DNA of 32,159 nucleotides, taken from contig CAJXKI010000006.1 in NCBI GenBank assembly GCA_913055765.1, positions 1 to 32,159 of the forward strand, given 5' to 3'. The translations under genes and the position numbers were made by a program. Below, piece by piece: positions 8,363-16,119 of the stretch. Below the pieces are notes generated by a model. That model worked only from the letters and a program-made list of their open reading frames with translations, had not been told where the DNA came from and made no database searches. The first letter of the stretch is position 1; every line of letters begins with the position of its first letter. This DNA is from an uncultured Ectothiorhodospiraceae bacterium (GTDB lineage: Bacteria > Pseudomonadota > Gammaproteobacteria > Nitrococcales > Halorhodospiraceae).

Positions 8363-8391
8363 TTGTCTCATAAGAGGCAAAATGTGACAAT
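8363..8391 (+). promoter_or_regulatory. Putative sigma70 promoter for the tyrosine recombinase
   Basis: TTGTCT (8363-8368) and GACAAT (8386-8391) are separated by exactly 17 bases; each matches four of six consensus positions, and TGT before the -10 gives an extended -10. The -35 box abuts the rightmost GGTATG half-site, so a protein bound there would sit against RNA polymerase. The leader to the ATG at 8500 would be about 100 nt. Confidence 0.4.
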
Positions 8392-8499
8392 CTTTGCGGT
8401 AACGAGGCCCTCGTGAGCCATCGGGGGAAAGGTAGGAGCCTAGCGCCCTGCGAAGGAGCCCACGAGCGGCCACCATGGGGTCTGAAGGGAGCGGCAACG

Positions 8500-9786
8500 A
8501 TGGGTGGGCAATCCCTGGAGACACGTACCGAGCCCCTTGAGGCAGCAGGCCGTGAGCGGGGATTCTTCCCCTGGTGCCTGGCCGAGTGGGCCCCGGACAA
8601 TGCCGCTACGCCGACCCCGCATCCTGGCGGCTATGGACCCATCCCGCTCGGCGACGGGAGCGGCTACCTGCTCACCGACGATGGCGGCCACCTCGCCGGC
8701 TGCTCGAGCGATCTCGAGGCGGTAGCCCTGTACCTCGCCCGGCATCGGCGCAATCAGCATACCGCTCGGAGCTACCGCAAGGAGGTCGAGCGCTTCCTCC
8801 TCTGGCTCGGGCTGGAGCGGGACCGCGCCCTCAGCGAGGCCCGGCCCGAGGATCTGACCCTCTACGACGATCTGCTGCGCAATCCGAAGCGCTGGGCGCA
8901 CTGGTACACGGACTACCGCCGGCCGCGCACGGATCCGCAGTGGCGGCCCTTCCAGGGGACGCTCAGCGCTGGTGCCCGGCACTACGCCCTGGCCGTGGTG
9001 AACCGGCTCTACAACTGGATGACGGAGCAGGGCTACCTGCGGCTCAATCCGGTCAACGCCTCGGCCGCCGAGATCGAGAGCGCGCGCAAGCCGGCCCGGC
9101 AGGAGCGGTACCTGAATCCGCAGCTGTGGCGGACCCTCATCGAGGCCATCGAGACGATGCCCGTGCGTACGGCGCGCCAGCGGGCGCGCTACGAGCGCGC
9201 CCGCTGGGTGGTCCGCGCCCTATACACCATGCTCGCCAGGGCCTCTGAGTTCGCTGACGCCACCCAGGGCTCGATCTACGCCGTGGAGCGCCCGGAGGGA
9301 CGGCAGTGGTGGTGGACCGTGCGCGGCAAGCACCGGCGCTGGCACGATCCCCCCGATCACGTCCCCTTGCCGCAGGCGCTCATCGATGACCTGGCCCGCT
9401 ACCGGTCTTACCTCGGGCTGCCCCCCTCCCCTGCTCCCGGGGAGACCACGCCGATGATCGTCAGCCTCTACCCGCAGCGCGATGGCTGGCAGCCGGTAAC
9501 GCGGCGGACGGTCTACCGCATCGTCAAGGATGCCGGCGAGCATGCGGCGGTCCTGCTCGAGGAGCGTGGAGAGGAGCAACGCGCCGCCCTGATGCGCCGG
9601 GCCTCCACGCACTGGCTGCGGCATACGGGGATTACCCACCGCGTTGACGCTGGCGTCCGCTTCCACGAGCTGCAGCGACTGTCCCGGCTCAAGACCATCG
9701 AGATGCTGCGGACCTATACCCATGCCGAGGATGACCGCCTTGCGGCCTTGGCTGAGGCGTTCGGCACGGGGCAGCCGGAGGATTGA
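8500..9786 (+). CDS. Tyrosine recombinase/integrase, divergent from the KfrA/TnpT-like gene
   Basis: A 428-aa site-specific recombinase. The N-terminal part includes a SAM-like core-binding domain (about residues 75-190). The catalytic domain has Arg247 (MLARASEF), Lys277 (RGKHRRW), His371-x-x-Arg374 (HWLRHTGITH) and nucleophile Tyr406 (RTYTHAE). The usual His or Trp of the LGH box, ten residues before Tyr, aligns with Leu397, so one of the catalytic pentad appears missing. The ATG at 8500 follows AAGGGAG at 8-nt spacing; a GTG at 8413 could add 29 residues but has no good ribosome site. Size and divergent pairing with a KfrA-like protein recall TnpS of Tn4651-type elements. A stand-alone chromosomal integrase is the alternative. 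No att duplication was identified. Confidence 0.88.
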   Translation: MGGQSLETRTEPLEAAGRERGFFPWCLAEWAPDNAATPTPHPGGYGPIPLGDGSGYLLTDDGGHLAGCSSDLEAVALYLARHRRNQHTARSYRKEVERFLLWLGLERDRALSEARPEDLTLYDDLLRNPKRWAHWYTDYRRPRTDPQWRPFQGTLSAGARHYALAVVNRLYNWMTEQGYLRLNPVNASAAEIESARKPARQERYLNPQLWRTLIEAIETMPVRTARQRARYERARWVVRALYTMLARASEFADATQGSIYAVERPEGRQWWWTVRGKHRRWHDPPDHVPLPQALIDDLARYRSYLGLPPSPAPGETTPMIVSLYPQRDGWQPVTRRTVYRIVKDAGEHAAVLLEERGEEQRAALMRRASTHWLRHTGITHRVDAGVRFHELQRLSRLKTIEMLRTYTHAEDDRLAALAEAFGTGQPED

Positions 9787-10233
9787 TCTTGGTGTTATTT
9801 ATTGTGTGTTGCCCTTTTGGGGTTGGTTCTCTTTTTGAGTTGATTTGGACGGTAGTTGTCTTTGGTTTTGTAGAAGGGGAATCGAATTATGAGACAATAT
9901 TGGTTAAAGCGAAGCGTGGCGAAGGCCGCTCGCCTAGCGGTGGACCGAGCCTATCGATGCCGTAGCCGGCTGGCGCAATGCAGCTGCCCCCCTGTGGCCA
10001 CCGATACCCCGCCCTGGGAGATGCCTCCTCAGGCCATCAGGGCCAAGGATGGCCACTGCCGATGAGGCGCCACCAGCCGGCAGCGGCCAAGCCTCCGTCT
10101 CCCCCACCAGGCAGCCATGGGACTGCCTCGGCCAGGGTAAGCGTTCCTGGCGCTGCTGCGCTGCCCTACCTTCCGGAGCAGCCACTTCCCCTCCCCTGCG
10201 CGGCCCATAGGAGGCTAGGAAGGGCGCACGGGA
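9787..10233. other. Gene-poor stretch, AT-rich at its left end
   Basis: About 450 bp lie between the recombinase stop and the convergent universal stress gene stop. Bases 9787 to about 9905 are conspicuously T- and A-rich compared with the GC-rich surroundings, consistent with imported DNA or a decayed end of the recombinase module. The rest returns to host-like composition. One weak hairpin, AGGCAG (10109-10114) / CTGCCT (10123-10128), lies downstream of the stress gene. A possible 58-codon ORF is listed separately. No tRNA, transposase fragment or terminal inverted repeat was recognised. Confidence 0.5.
9889..10065 (+). CDS. Possible small ORF (58 aa), unrecognised
   Basis: An ATG at 9889 follows AAGGGGA (9874-9880) with eight bases between, a good ribosome-binding site. 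It opens a 58-codon frame beginning MRQYWLKRSVAKAARLAVDR, then Cys/Pro-rich residues, ending at TGA 10063-10065. The N-terminal half is basic and could be an amphipathic helix. The composition changes abruptly from AT-rich to GC-rich inside the frame, which argues against an old gene. No family was recognised. It could be a remnant of the recombinase module or chance. Confidence 0.22.
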   Translation: MRQYWLKRSVAKAARLAVDRAYRCRSRLAQCSCPPVATDTPPWEMPPQAIRAKDGHCR

Positions 10234-11067
10234 TCAGGCGGCCGTATCCGGCGGGCACAGGACCCCGACCGGGAAAGGCGCCTGACGCACCAGCGCCTGG
10301 GCGACGCTGCCCATGACCAACCGTGCCAGGCCGGACCAGCCAAGGGTGCTCATCATGACCAGGCTGCCGCGCCCGGCGCAGTAGTCACTGATGGCGCGCG
10401 CCGGCTGCCGGTCCTTGAGGACCACCCAGGTCACGCTCCGGGAGAGCTCCGGCTGCAGCCGCTCGCCGACCTGCTCCAGGTAGGCCTCTACCGAGGCCTG
10501 GAAGTCACCGCTATCGGCGTCCTCCCCCTCGGTGTCGATCACGCGCAGCAGGCGCAGCTCCGTGCCTAGCTCCTCGGCGAGCTCGACAGCGTAGGGGAGG
10601 ATCCGCTCCGAGACCTCCGAGCCGTCCAGCGGGACGACAACCCGCAGCACCGGGCCGCTCCAATCGTCCGGCAGCCCAGGGCCAGCCAGGATCATGGGCC
10701 GATGCGCCTCACGGAGGACCGAGGTAGCGACGCTGCCGACGACCGCTTGCCCGACAGCGCCGCGCCCCCGTGTCGCCATGCAGAACAGGGCCCCGTCCCG
10801 CTCACCGAGCGCCTGCGCCAAGAACGCCCTCGGATCGTGGGCCACCTCGACCTCGATCTCCGAGCCAGCGACCAGCGGATTACCCACCTCCCCCAGCGGG
10901 AGGAGGTAGCGGATCTCCCGCCGGCGCTCCTGCTCCTTGCCCTCGTCATCGACCACGGACAGCAGGCGTAGCGGTAGCGAGGCCTGCTGATGGAGCTCGT
11001 GCCCTACCCTGAGACCCTTGAAGACCGACTGCTCGGAGCCGTCTACGGCGACGACCACCTCTTCCAT
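10234..11067 (-). CDS. Universal stress protein with two UspA domains
   Basis: A 277-aa cytoplasmic protein made of two UspA folds (about 1-130 and 140-275). Both carry the nucleotide-binding loop of the ATP-binding subclass, although spacing varies: TRGRGAVGQAVVGS in the first and STLGWSGLARLVMGS in the second. Each repeat begins with a VVxxDGSE strand-turn (VAVDGSE, VPLDGSE). Tandem Usp proteins act in stress adaptation. Here it is the last gene of a unit with a PH-domain membrane protein (18-bp gap) and a BCCT osmolyte carrier, so a role in osmotic stress is plausible. The ATG at 11065-11067 follows an AGGGAGGGGG ribosome site. Confidence 0.92.
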   Translation of the reverse strand: MEEVVVAVDGSEQSVFKGLRVGHELHQQASLPLRLLSVVDDEGKEQERRREIRYLLPLGEVGNPLVAGSEIEVEVAHDPRAFLAQALGERDGALFCMATRGRGAVGQAVVGSVATSVLREAHRPMILAGPGLPDDWSGPVLRVVVPLDGSEVSERILPYAVELAEELGTELRLLRVIDTEGEDADSGDFQASVEAYLEQVGERLQPELSRSVTWVVLKDRQPARAISDYCAGRGSLVMMSTLGWSGLARLVMGSVAQALVRQAPFPVGVLCPPDTAA

Positions 11068-11085
11068 ACCCCCTCCCTTGCCTAG

Positions 11086-12009
11086 TTAGGCAGCCGAGGT
11101 CTCCACCGGCTGCGAGTCGAGGAAAGCGCGCACCCCCTCCGGGTCGACAATGCCCGGGACGAAGAAGCACGAGCCGTCATCCAGCGTTACCACCAGCCAG
11201 CCGTAGCCGAGTAGCCGGCCGGGCCAGCTGTAGTAGACCCCTAGCGCCTGAATCACGTGGCGTGGCACCACCCGGGAGTGTACGGCCACCAGCCCCGTCT
11301 CGGCGATCAGATGGCCCGGGGTCACCCACAGCTCCGTATCGAAGAATATCCCCATAGCATAGGCCGCCACGCCGGGGAAGACGATGACGTAGAGCATGAT
11401 GGCGGCCACCTGCCCGAAGGTCCCCAGCGGGGCGACCGTAAGGAGGACGCTCAAGGCCAGGACCAGGATGGCGGGGATGAAGACGGCCCAGTGCACCTCC
11501 GCCTGGTAGAGGACACGCTCCCCGGGGTCGGGCTGCTCCTTGCCCAGCTGCTTCCTGGGGTCGAAGGCGGTCCCGCCCAGCCGGATCCGAGCCCCCATGG
11601 ACAGCGCCAGCAGCGACAGGATGATCGTCGGCGGCAGCAGCAGGAGCCCGGCAGTCAGCAGGACGATCCCCACCGCCGTGCCGAACGCCCCGACGCCCAG
11701 GATCAGGCAGATCAGGGTGGTAGCCGCCACGCCGGCGGACACGAGGTAGAGCAGGCGGCGCCAGCCCAGCCGGCTATCCTGGGCGGTGCGGCGCGCGACG
11801 CGGCTCGGCCGCCAGCGGATGAGTAGGGAGATCAGCGTCGCCGGCAGCAGGAGGGTAAAGGCCAGCAGGGCGATGAAGGCCCGCTCCCCCGAGAGGACGA
11901 CGGACAGGGTCAGCGCTAGCGCGGCCGCCAGCAGGAGCAGCTGGGTCGCCCGGCGCCGGAAGAAGCGCACCATGGGGTTCTGCCTGGGGGTCACGAAGGT
12001 ATCCACCAT
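11086..12009 (-). CDS. PH-domain (bPH2/YdbS-type) membrane protein
   Basis: A 307-aa inner-membrane protein. Helices are seen at about 21-40, 44-65, 88-107 and 112-138, then after the GERVLYQAEVHW motif (163-173) at about 175-193 and 200-222. A C-terminal bacterial PH domain (about 225-300) contains the family features VTPGHLIAETGL and GRLLGYGWLVVTL followed by VDPEGVRAFL. YdbS/YdbT-type proteins of this class are mostly uncharacterised envelope proteins. The start at 12009 (MVDTF) follows GAGGAG, ten bases after the BCCT stop, so translation is probably coupled. A start 14 residues upstream would overlap the BCCT gene and is less likely. Confidence 0.8.
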   Translation of the reverse strand: MVDTFVTPRQNPMVRFFRRRATQLLLLAAALALTLSVVLSGERAFIALLAFTLLLPATLISLLIRWRPSRVARRTAQDSRLGWRRLLYLVSAGVAATTLICLILGVGAFGTAVGIVLLTAGLLLLPPTIILSLLALSMGARIRLGGTAFDPRKQLGKEQPDPGERVLYQAEVHWAVFIPAILVLALSVLLTVAPLGTFGQVAAIMLYVIVFPGVAAYAMGIFFDTELWVTPGHLIAETGLVAVHSRVVPRHVIQALGVYYSWPGRLLGYGWLVVTLDDGSCFFVPGIVDPEGVRAFLDSQPVETSAA

Positions 12010-12019
12010 GCGCCTCTCC

Positions 12020-14035
12020 TCACGGACCGTTCCCACGGGCCTCCGGCACACCTATACCGGCCAGGGCGCGGTCCCGCAGCCTCCGGGCCCGCGCTCCGGG
12101 CAACGGGAGCCGGGCCCACCTACCCTGCCAGGCGAGCACCGCCCTGTAGAGCAGGAGCCCCATACCGAGCCAAAAGACCGCAGGCACCCCGGCGACCTCC
12201 GTGCCGAGCAGCGCAACGAGCGCCCATAAGGCGCCAACCGCCACCGAGAACAGCAGCGACTGGGCGGCGTGGAAGCGCACCACCGGATCCTGCCGCCTGA
12301 GCAGCAGCAGCGCCGCCCCGGTAGCTGGCCCACCCAGGTAGGCGACGGCCGCAGCAGCGGGCCTCGGCAGCGCTGCGGCGCATCTTGTGGCCGCCGGCAG
12401 GCGGCGCCGCGGTATAGGCGTACCCTCAAGGGCCAGGACCTGGCGCTCGTGCCGCAGCCCCTGGACCAGGCCGATACCCACCGCCAGCAGCACCGCGGTA
12501 AAGGGCAGCCCGGCGGCCACGGTCCCCGCCTGCAGGGCCTCCAGGGCCGCCTCGCCGCCGATGAAGAGCAGCACCGCCGCCAGCGCCCCCATGAGCACCA
12601 CCCAGAGGACGCGCTGCGCATCCGGGGTATCCAGCCGCCCGCCAGCGCTCACGGCATCGATGACCAGGGATCCGGAGTCCGAAGAGGTGACGAAGAAGAC
12701 CACCACCAGGGCCACCGCTAGCAGCCCCGAGAGGCTCCCCCACGGCAGCTGCTCGAGCATGTAGAACAGCGCCATGGACTCCCGGGCGCCGAGCCCGCCG
12801 GCGAGCGCCCCGAGACCAGACTGGACCTGCTCCAGCCCCTCGCCGCCGAGCGCGCTGATCCAGACCAGGGTGGCCAGGGCCGGCGCCACCAGCACGGCGA
12901 CGAGGAACTCCCGCACCGTGCGGCCACGCGAGACGCGGGCGATAAACATCCCCACGAAGGGGGACCAGGCGATCCACCAGGCCAGGTAGAAGACCGTCCA
13001 CTCCTGGACGAAGCGCTCGTCCTCGCGGCCGGTGGGCTTGCTCAGGGGGATGAACTCGGTGAGGTAGGATCCCGCCGCCGTGGCCAGCGAGCCGGCGAAG
13101 GCCGCCACGCCGCCGGCGAGGATGACGAACACGAGCAGCACCCCGGCGAGCGAGAGGTTGATGTTGCTCAGTACCCGGATGCCGCCGGCGATGCCGCGCA
13201 GCACGGACACTGTGGCGGCCAGGGTCACGACGGCGATGATGGCCAGCTGCGTGACCAGCCCGTCGGGCACCACGGGGAAGACGTAGCTGAGCCCGCTCGC
13301 CGCCTGCCGCGCTCCCAGCCCTAGCGAGGTCGCCAGCCCGAAGGCCGTCGCCACGATCGCCAGGGTATCGACGAGGTGGCCAGCGGCCCCCCAGGCCCGC
13401 TCCCCGAGGAGGGGATAGAGGGCCGAGCGGACCGTCAGCGGCAGCCCTTTGTTGAAGGTGAAGAAGGCGAGCGCCAGGGCCACCACGCTGTAGATGGCCC
13501 ACGGGTGCAGCCCCCAGTGGTACATGGCCGCCCCCAGGGCGAGCCGCGACGCCTCCGGCGTGCCGGGCTCGACACCGAGCGGCGTCCCACGCCACGCGGT
13601 GTAGTAGGCCACCGGCTCCGCCACCGCCCAGAACACCAGGCCGATCCCCATCCCCGCGGCGAAGAGCATCGTCAGCCAGGAGACCAGGGAGAAATCCGGC
13701 CGGGCCTCGGTGCCACCGAGGCGGACACGGCCCAGGGGGGACGCCATCAGGACCAGGCACCCGAGGAGGGAGGCGTTGCCGGCGATGAGGAAGAAGCCGT
13801 CGAAGTGGGCGCGGATCCAGGCGAGCGCGCCGCCGAGGGCCGCCTGGGCCGTATCCGCAAACAGCAGGGCGCCGAGCAGGAAGAGCAGCAAGAGCGCCGA
13901 GGCGAGGGGGAACACAGGGGCGTGGACCTCCAGGCCATACAGCCGCACGGTCTGGTCCTCGCTGCTGCGCGTCACGGCGTACCGCCGCTCCAGCCGACGC
14001 TGCTCCGCCTGCCTCTCCGCGCAGGGATCGGACAC
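12020..14035 (-). CDS. BCCT-family compatible-solute transporter fused to a DUF4870/Tic20-like domain
   Basis: A 671-aa inner-membrane carrier for betaine, choline or a similar solute, driven by Na+ or H+. The BCCT core (about 38-530) has the glycine-rich GMGIGLVFWAVAEP (128-141), the hallmark WWIAWSPFVGMFIARVSRG (353-371) and SDSGSLVID (452-460). Instead of the usual soluble osmosensory tail, residues about 556-655 form another small membrane domain matching DUF4870/Tic20-like proteins (YLGGPATGAALLLLRRQD, VRFHAAQSLLF, then two helices). The frame is continuous across the join. The GTG at 14033-14035 follows GGGAGG five bases upstream and is chosen because the frame further upstream runs antisense to the SRAP gene. 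Substrate is not decided by sequence. Confidence 0.9.
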   Translation of the reverse strand: MSDPCAERQAEQRRLERRYAVTRSSEDQTVRLYGLEVHAPVFPLASALLLLFLLGALLFADTAQAALGGALAWIRAHFDGFFLIAGNASLLGCLVLMASPLGRVRLGGTEARPDFSLVSWLTMLFAAGMGIGLVFWAVAEPVAYYTAWRGTPLGVEPGTPEASRLALGAAMYHWGLHPWAIYSVVALALAFFTFNKGLPLTVRSALYPLLGERAWGAAGHLVDTLAIVATAFGLATSLGLGARQAASGLSYVFPVVPDGLVTQLAIIAVVTLAATVSVLRGIAGGIRVLSNINLSLAGVLLVFVILAGGVAAFAGSLATAAGSYLTEFIPLSKPTGREDERFVQEWTVFYLAWWIAWSPFVGMFIARVSRGRTVREFLVAVLVAPALATLVWISALGGEGLEQVQSGLGALAGGLGARESMALFYMLEQLPWGSLSGLLAVALVVVFFVTSSDSGSLVIDAVSAGGRLDTPDAQRVLWVVLMGALAAVLLFIGGEAALEALQAGTVAAGLPFTAVLLAVGIGLVQGLRHERQVLALEGTPIPRRRLPAATRCAAALPRPAAAAVAYLGGPATGAALLLLRRQDPVVRFHAAQSLLFSVAVGALWALVALLGTEVAGVPAVFWLGMGLLLYRAVLAWQGRWARLPLPGARARRLRDRALAGIGVPEARGNGP

Positions 14036-14233
14036 GCCTGCCTCCCAGCTCGCTTCCCATCGGCGGGGCCTCACCGCCCGGGGGACGTAACGAGGCCACC
14101 TCTGCCATTGTGGGGGTGATCGACCCGCATTACATTGGGGCTGGGGCATCACGACACATGTCCCACCCCCGAGCGGAGCCACCTCAGCCTCAGGGTGGGG
14201 AGCCGCCCCGCCCACGCCGACGAGCCAGGGAGC

Positions 14234-14866
14234 ATGTGCGGCCGGTTCGCCCTCTACCCACCGCTCGGCGATATCGCCCGAGTGTACCTCGGCACATCCG
14301 GGCCCGACGCCGAGCCGGGCCCCCGGGGCGATATAACGCCCGGCGTCCGTATCCCCATCATCTACACCGATCCGGATGCCGGCGATAGGCCGCAGGTTGC
14401 CGAGGCCCATTGGGGCTACCGGCCGCGGTGGGCCGGCACGGACGCCCCCCGGCCGATCAACGCCCGCGCCGAGCGGGCGGCCACCAGCCCCTTCTTCCGG
14501 GAGGCGTTCGCGCAGCGCCGCTGCCTGATCCCGGCCAGCGGCTGGTACGAGTGGCAACGAACCGAGCACGGCCGGCAGCCGTACTACATCACCCTCGCCG
14601 ACCCGGCGTCGGGGGAGGTCCTCCTCCTCGCCGGGCTGTGGGAGGCCGCCGGCGAGGACGGGACCGGACGCTGCTGCGCCATCCTCACCGAGCCGGCCAA
14701 CGGCGCCCTGGCATCCATCCATCCGCGCCAGCCCGTCGCCCTCGACCCGGCATGCCGCTGGGCCTGGCTGGATCCGGCGCGTACCGAGCGGGCCGCGATA
14801 AAGGCGGCTGCCCGGCGACTCCCCCCGGGGCGGCTCACCGCCCAGCCTACATCCGCCCCCGGCTGA
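14234..14866 (+). CDS. SRAP-family abasic-site DNA-protein crosslinker (YedK/HMCES)
   Basis: A 210-aa protein that protects abasic sites in single-stranded DNA by covalent thiazolidine linkage through Cys2. The start is fixed by MCGRF, since Cys2 must become N-terminal after Met removal; upstream in-frame starts would bury it. Active-site residues match YedK closely: Cys2, Asn76 (PINARAE), Glu106 (SGWYEW) and His163 (IHPRQPV, where most members have IHxRMP). The length is close to the family's usual 220 aa. The ribosome site AGGGAG ends only one base before the ATG, so initiation may be inefficient. The gene diverges from the BCCT operon and converges on the YdjM-like gene 19 bp away. An SOS box was not found by eye. 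Confidence 0.93.
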   Translation: MCGRFALYPPLGDIARVYLGTSGPDAEPGPRGDITPGVRIPIIYTDPDAGDRPQVAEAHWGYRPRWAGTDAPRPINARAERAATSPFFREAFAQRRCLIPASGWYEWQRTEHGRQPYYITLADPASGEVLLLAGLWEAAGEDGTGRCCAILTEPANGALASIHPRQPVALDPACRWAWLDPARTERAAIKAAARRLPPGRLTAQPTSAPG

Positions 14867-14885
14867 GCGGGGAGCCTAGCAGCCC

Positions 14886-15383
14886 TCAGGGCCAAGGGAG
14901 GTCGGGGCCGGCCGGATGGAGCACCACACTGGCAGCGGCAAGGGCCAGGATCAGACCGGTCAGCGCCCACTCCCCGAGGCCGCCCGTTCGCACCGTGATC
15001 GGCGCCCGGAACCGCTGCCGGGAGGGGTAGAGGAGCGCTATCCCCCGCGTCGTGCAGGCGTCCGCGGCCAGGTGCAGGGTGTAGCCCACCGCGAAGGCGG
15101 TCACGGTGGTCACGACGGCCCCATCGAGGAGCACCACGGCCAGCGCGAGCCCCAGGAGGGCCAGCGCCGAGTGCGTCAGGCCGCGGTGGCCGAAGAGCCG
15201 CGCCAGCGGGTAGCTGATGGGCCACAGCAGCTGGCCAACGCGGGAGCTCGGGTGGTCGATATCCGGGGCCAGGGAGCCGACCACGGCGGCGGTGGTCGCG
15301 GCCATGGACAGTGGCAGCGGCGTATGGAACGCCAGCGCCGCGTAGCCGGCGGCTCCGATGAAGACGTGCGAGGTACTGGTCAT
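14886..15383 (-). CDS. Membrane-bound metal-dependent hydrolase, YdjM/DUF457 family
   Basis: A 165-aa inner-membrane protein of the PF04307 family. Conserved presumed metal ligands are all present: His6 (TSHVFIG), Asp41-x-Asp43-His44 (APDIDHPSS), HRGLTHS (66-72) and HLAADACTTRG. Hydrophobic stretches between them form about four helices. Family members such as YdjM are membrane proteins of poorly defined function, in E. coli under LexA control. The start at 15383 (MTSTSHVFIG) is chosen because the family begins at this point; the longer frame adds 43 low-quality residues. The ribosome site is weak. Convergent with the SRAP gene, with only 19 bp between stops. Confidence 0.88.
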   Translation of the reverse strand: MTSTSHVFIGAAGYAALAFHTPLPLSMAATTAAVVGSLAPDIDHPSSRVGQLLWPISYPLARLFGHRGLTHSALALLGLALAVVLLDGAVVTTVTAFAVGYTLHLAADACTTRGIALLYPSRQRFRAPITVRTGGLGEWALTGLILALAAASVVLHPAGPDLPWP

Positions 15384-15575
15384 GGCGACGGCCGGGTCGC
15401 CATAGCAGCCACGGGCTCCTTCCGGGGTAGAGGGGATGCCACGGCACGTGCGCACCCCCCTCGGCGGCACGGCAGGGTGGTTAGGCTCACTAGCTGAGGC
15501 TCCTTGGATCAACGAGATACAGGCACCTTCTAATGTACCACATCGATCAACAGCCGAAGCCCTGACGGTGCACGC

Positions 15576-16118
15576 CTAGCCCCCGCCACCTCCCCAGCCG
15601 AGGGTCACGACCAGGGCCCGGCGCGCCGTGTCGGTGGTCACGTCGGCTACCTGAACGCGCTCCAGGACACCCCGCGGCAGCGGCGAGGCCCACTCCTGGC
15701 GATCGATCCAGCGATCGAGCCGGATCCGGATGGACGAGCCGAGGGGCTCCATCTCCGGCATCTGGCCGAGGGCCCGCAGCACAAAGGGGCCGGCGAAGAA
15801 CGGCGACACCCGCTCCAGGTAGAGGTCCACCGAGGGCCCGGGCGCCCCCGGCGCGGGGGGCACGGCGATGAGGCCGACCGAGAAGGGGATCCAGATCCCC
15901 TTCCTCTTGAGACCCGAGACCCGCAGCCGTCCCCCGGGGCCGAGCTCGAGGGTGAGATCCCGGAGGGAGGGGTCCCCTACCCGCGTGATGCTGCGGGCGA
16001 CGACGCGCTCGGGGATGGGGATGCGGACGCTGCGCTGGCGGAGCCGCTCCACAAGCTGCGAGCCCGCCGTCGCCAGCTCCTCCGGAAGCCACCGCTCTAT
16101 GCCCGCTCCTGCTGCCAC
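15576..16118 (-). CDS. Unrecognised 180-aa protein coupled to the DUF2141 gene
   Basis: I do not recognise the family. The protein has no signal peptide or membrane helix. It looks like a beta-rich single domain (alternating segments such as LTLELGPGGRLRVSGL, SIRIRLDRWIDR and RALVVTLGW) and ends in a run of five Gly. The start is a GTG at 16116-16118, one base after the TGA of the DUF2141 gene, which is strong evidence for translational coupling and a shared role. A similarity to LmeA/DUF2993-type lipid-binding folds crossed my mind but rests on pattern only. About 190 bp without a gene follow it (15384-15575). Confidence 0.6.
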   Translation of the reverse strand: MAAGAGIERWLPEELATAGSQLVERLRQRSVRIPIPERVVARSITRVGDPSLRDLTLELGPGGRLRVSGLKRKGIWIPFSVGLIAVPPAPGAPGPSVDLYLERVSPFFAGPFVLRALGQMPEMEPLGSSIRIRLDRWIDRQEWASPLPRGVLERVQVADVTTDTARRALVVTLGWGGGGG

Positions 16119-16119
16119 C

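Noticed and set aside
9811-9836. CCC-TTTT-GGG plus T-run as a terminator for the recombinase
   Set aside because: The stem is only three pairs; too weak to call despite the nearby five-T run.
14036-14722. N-terminal extension of the BCCT frame (229 extra residues)
   Set aside because: It runs antisense through the SRAP coding region, has no BCCT-like content, and a GTG with a good ribosome site at 14035 gives the normal start.
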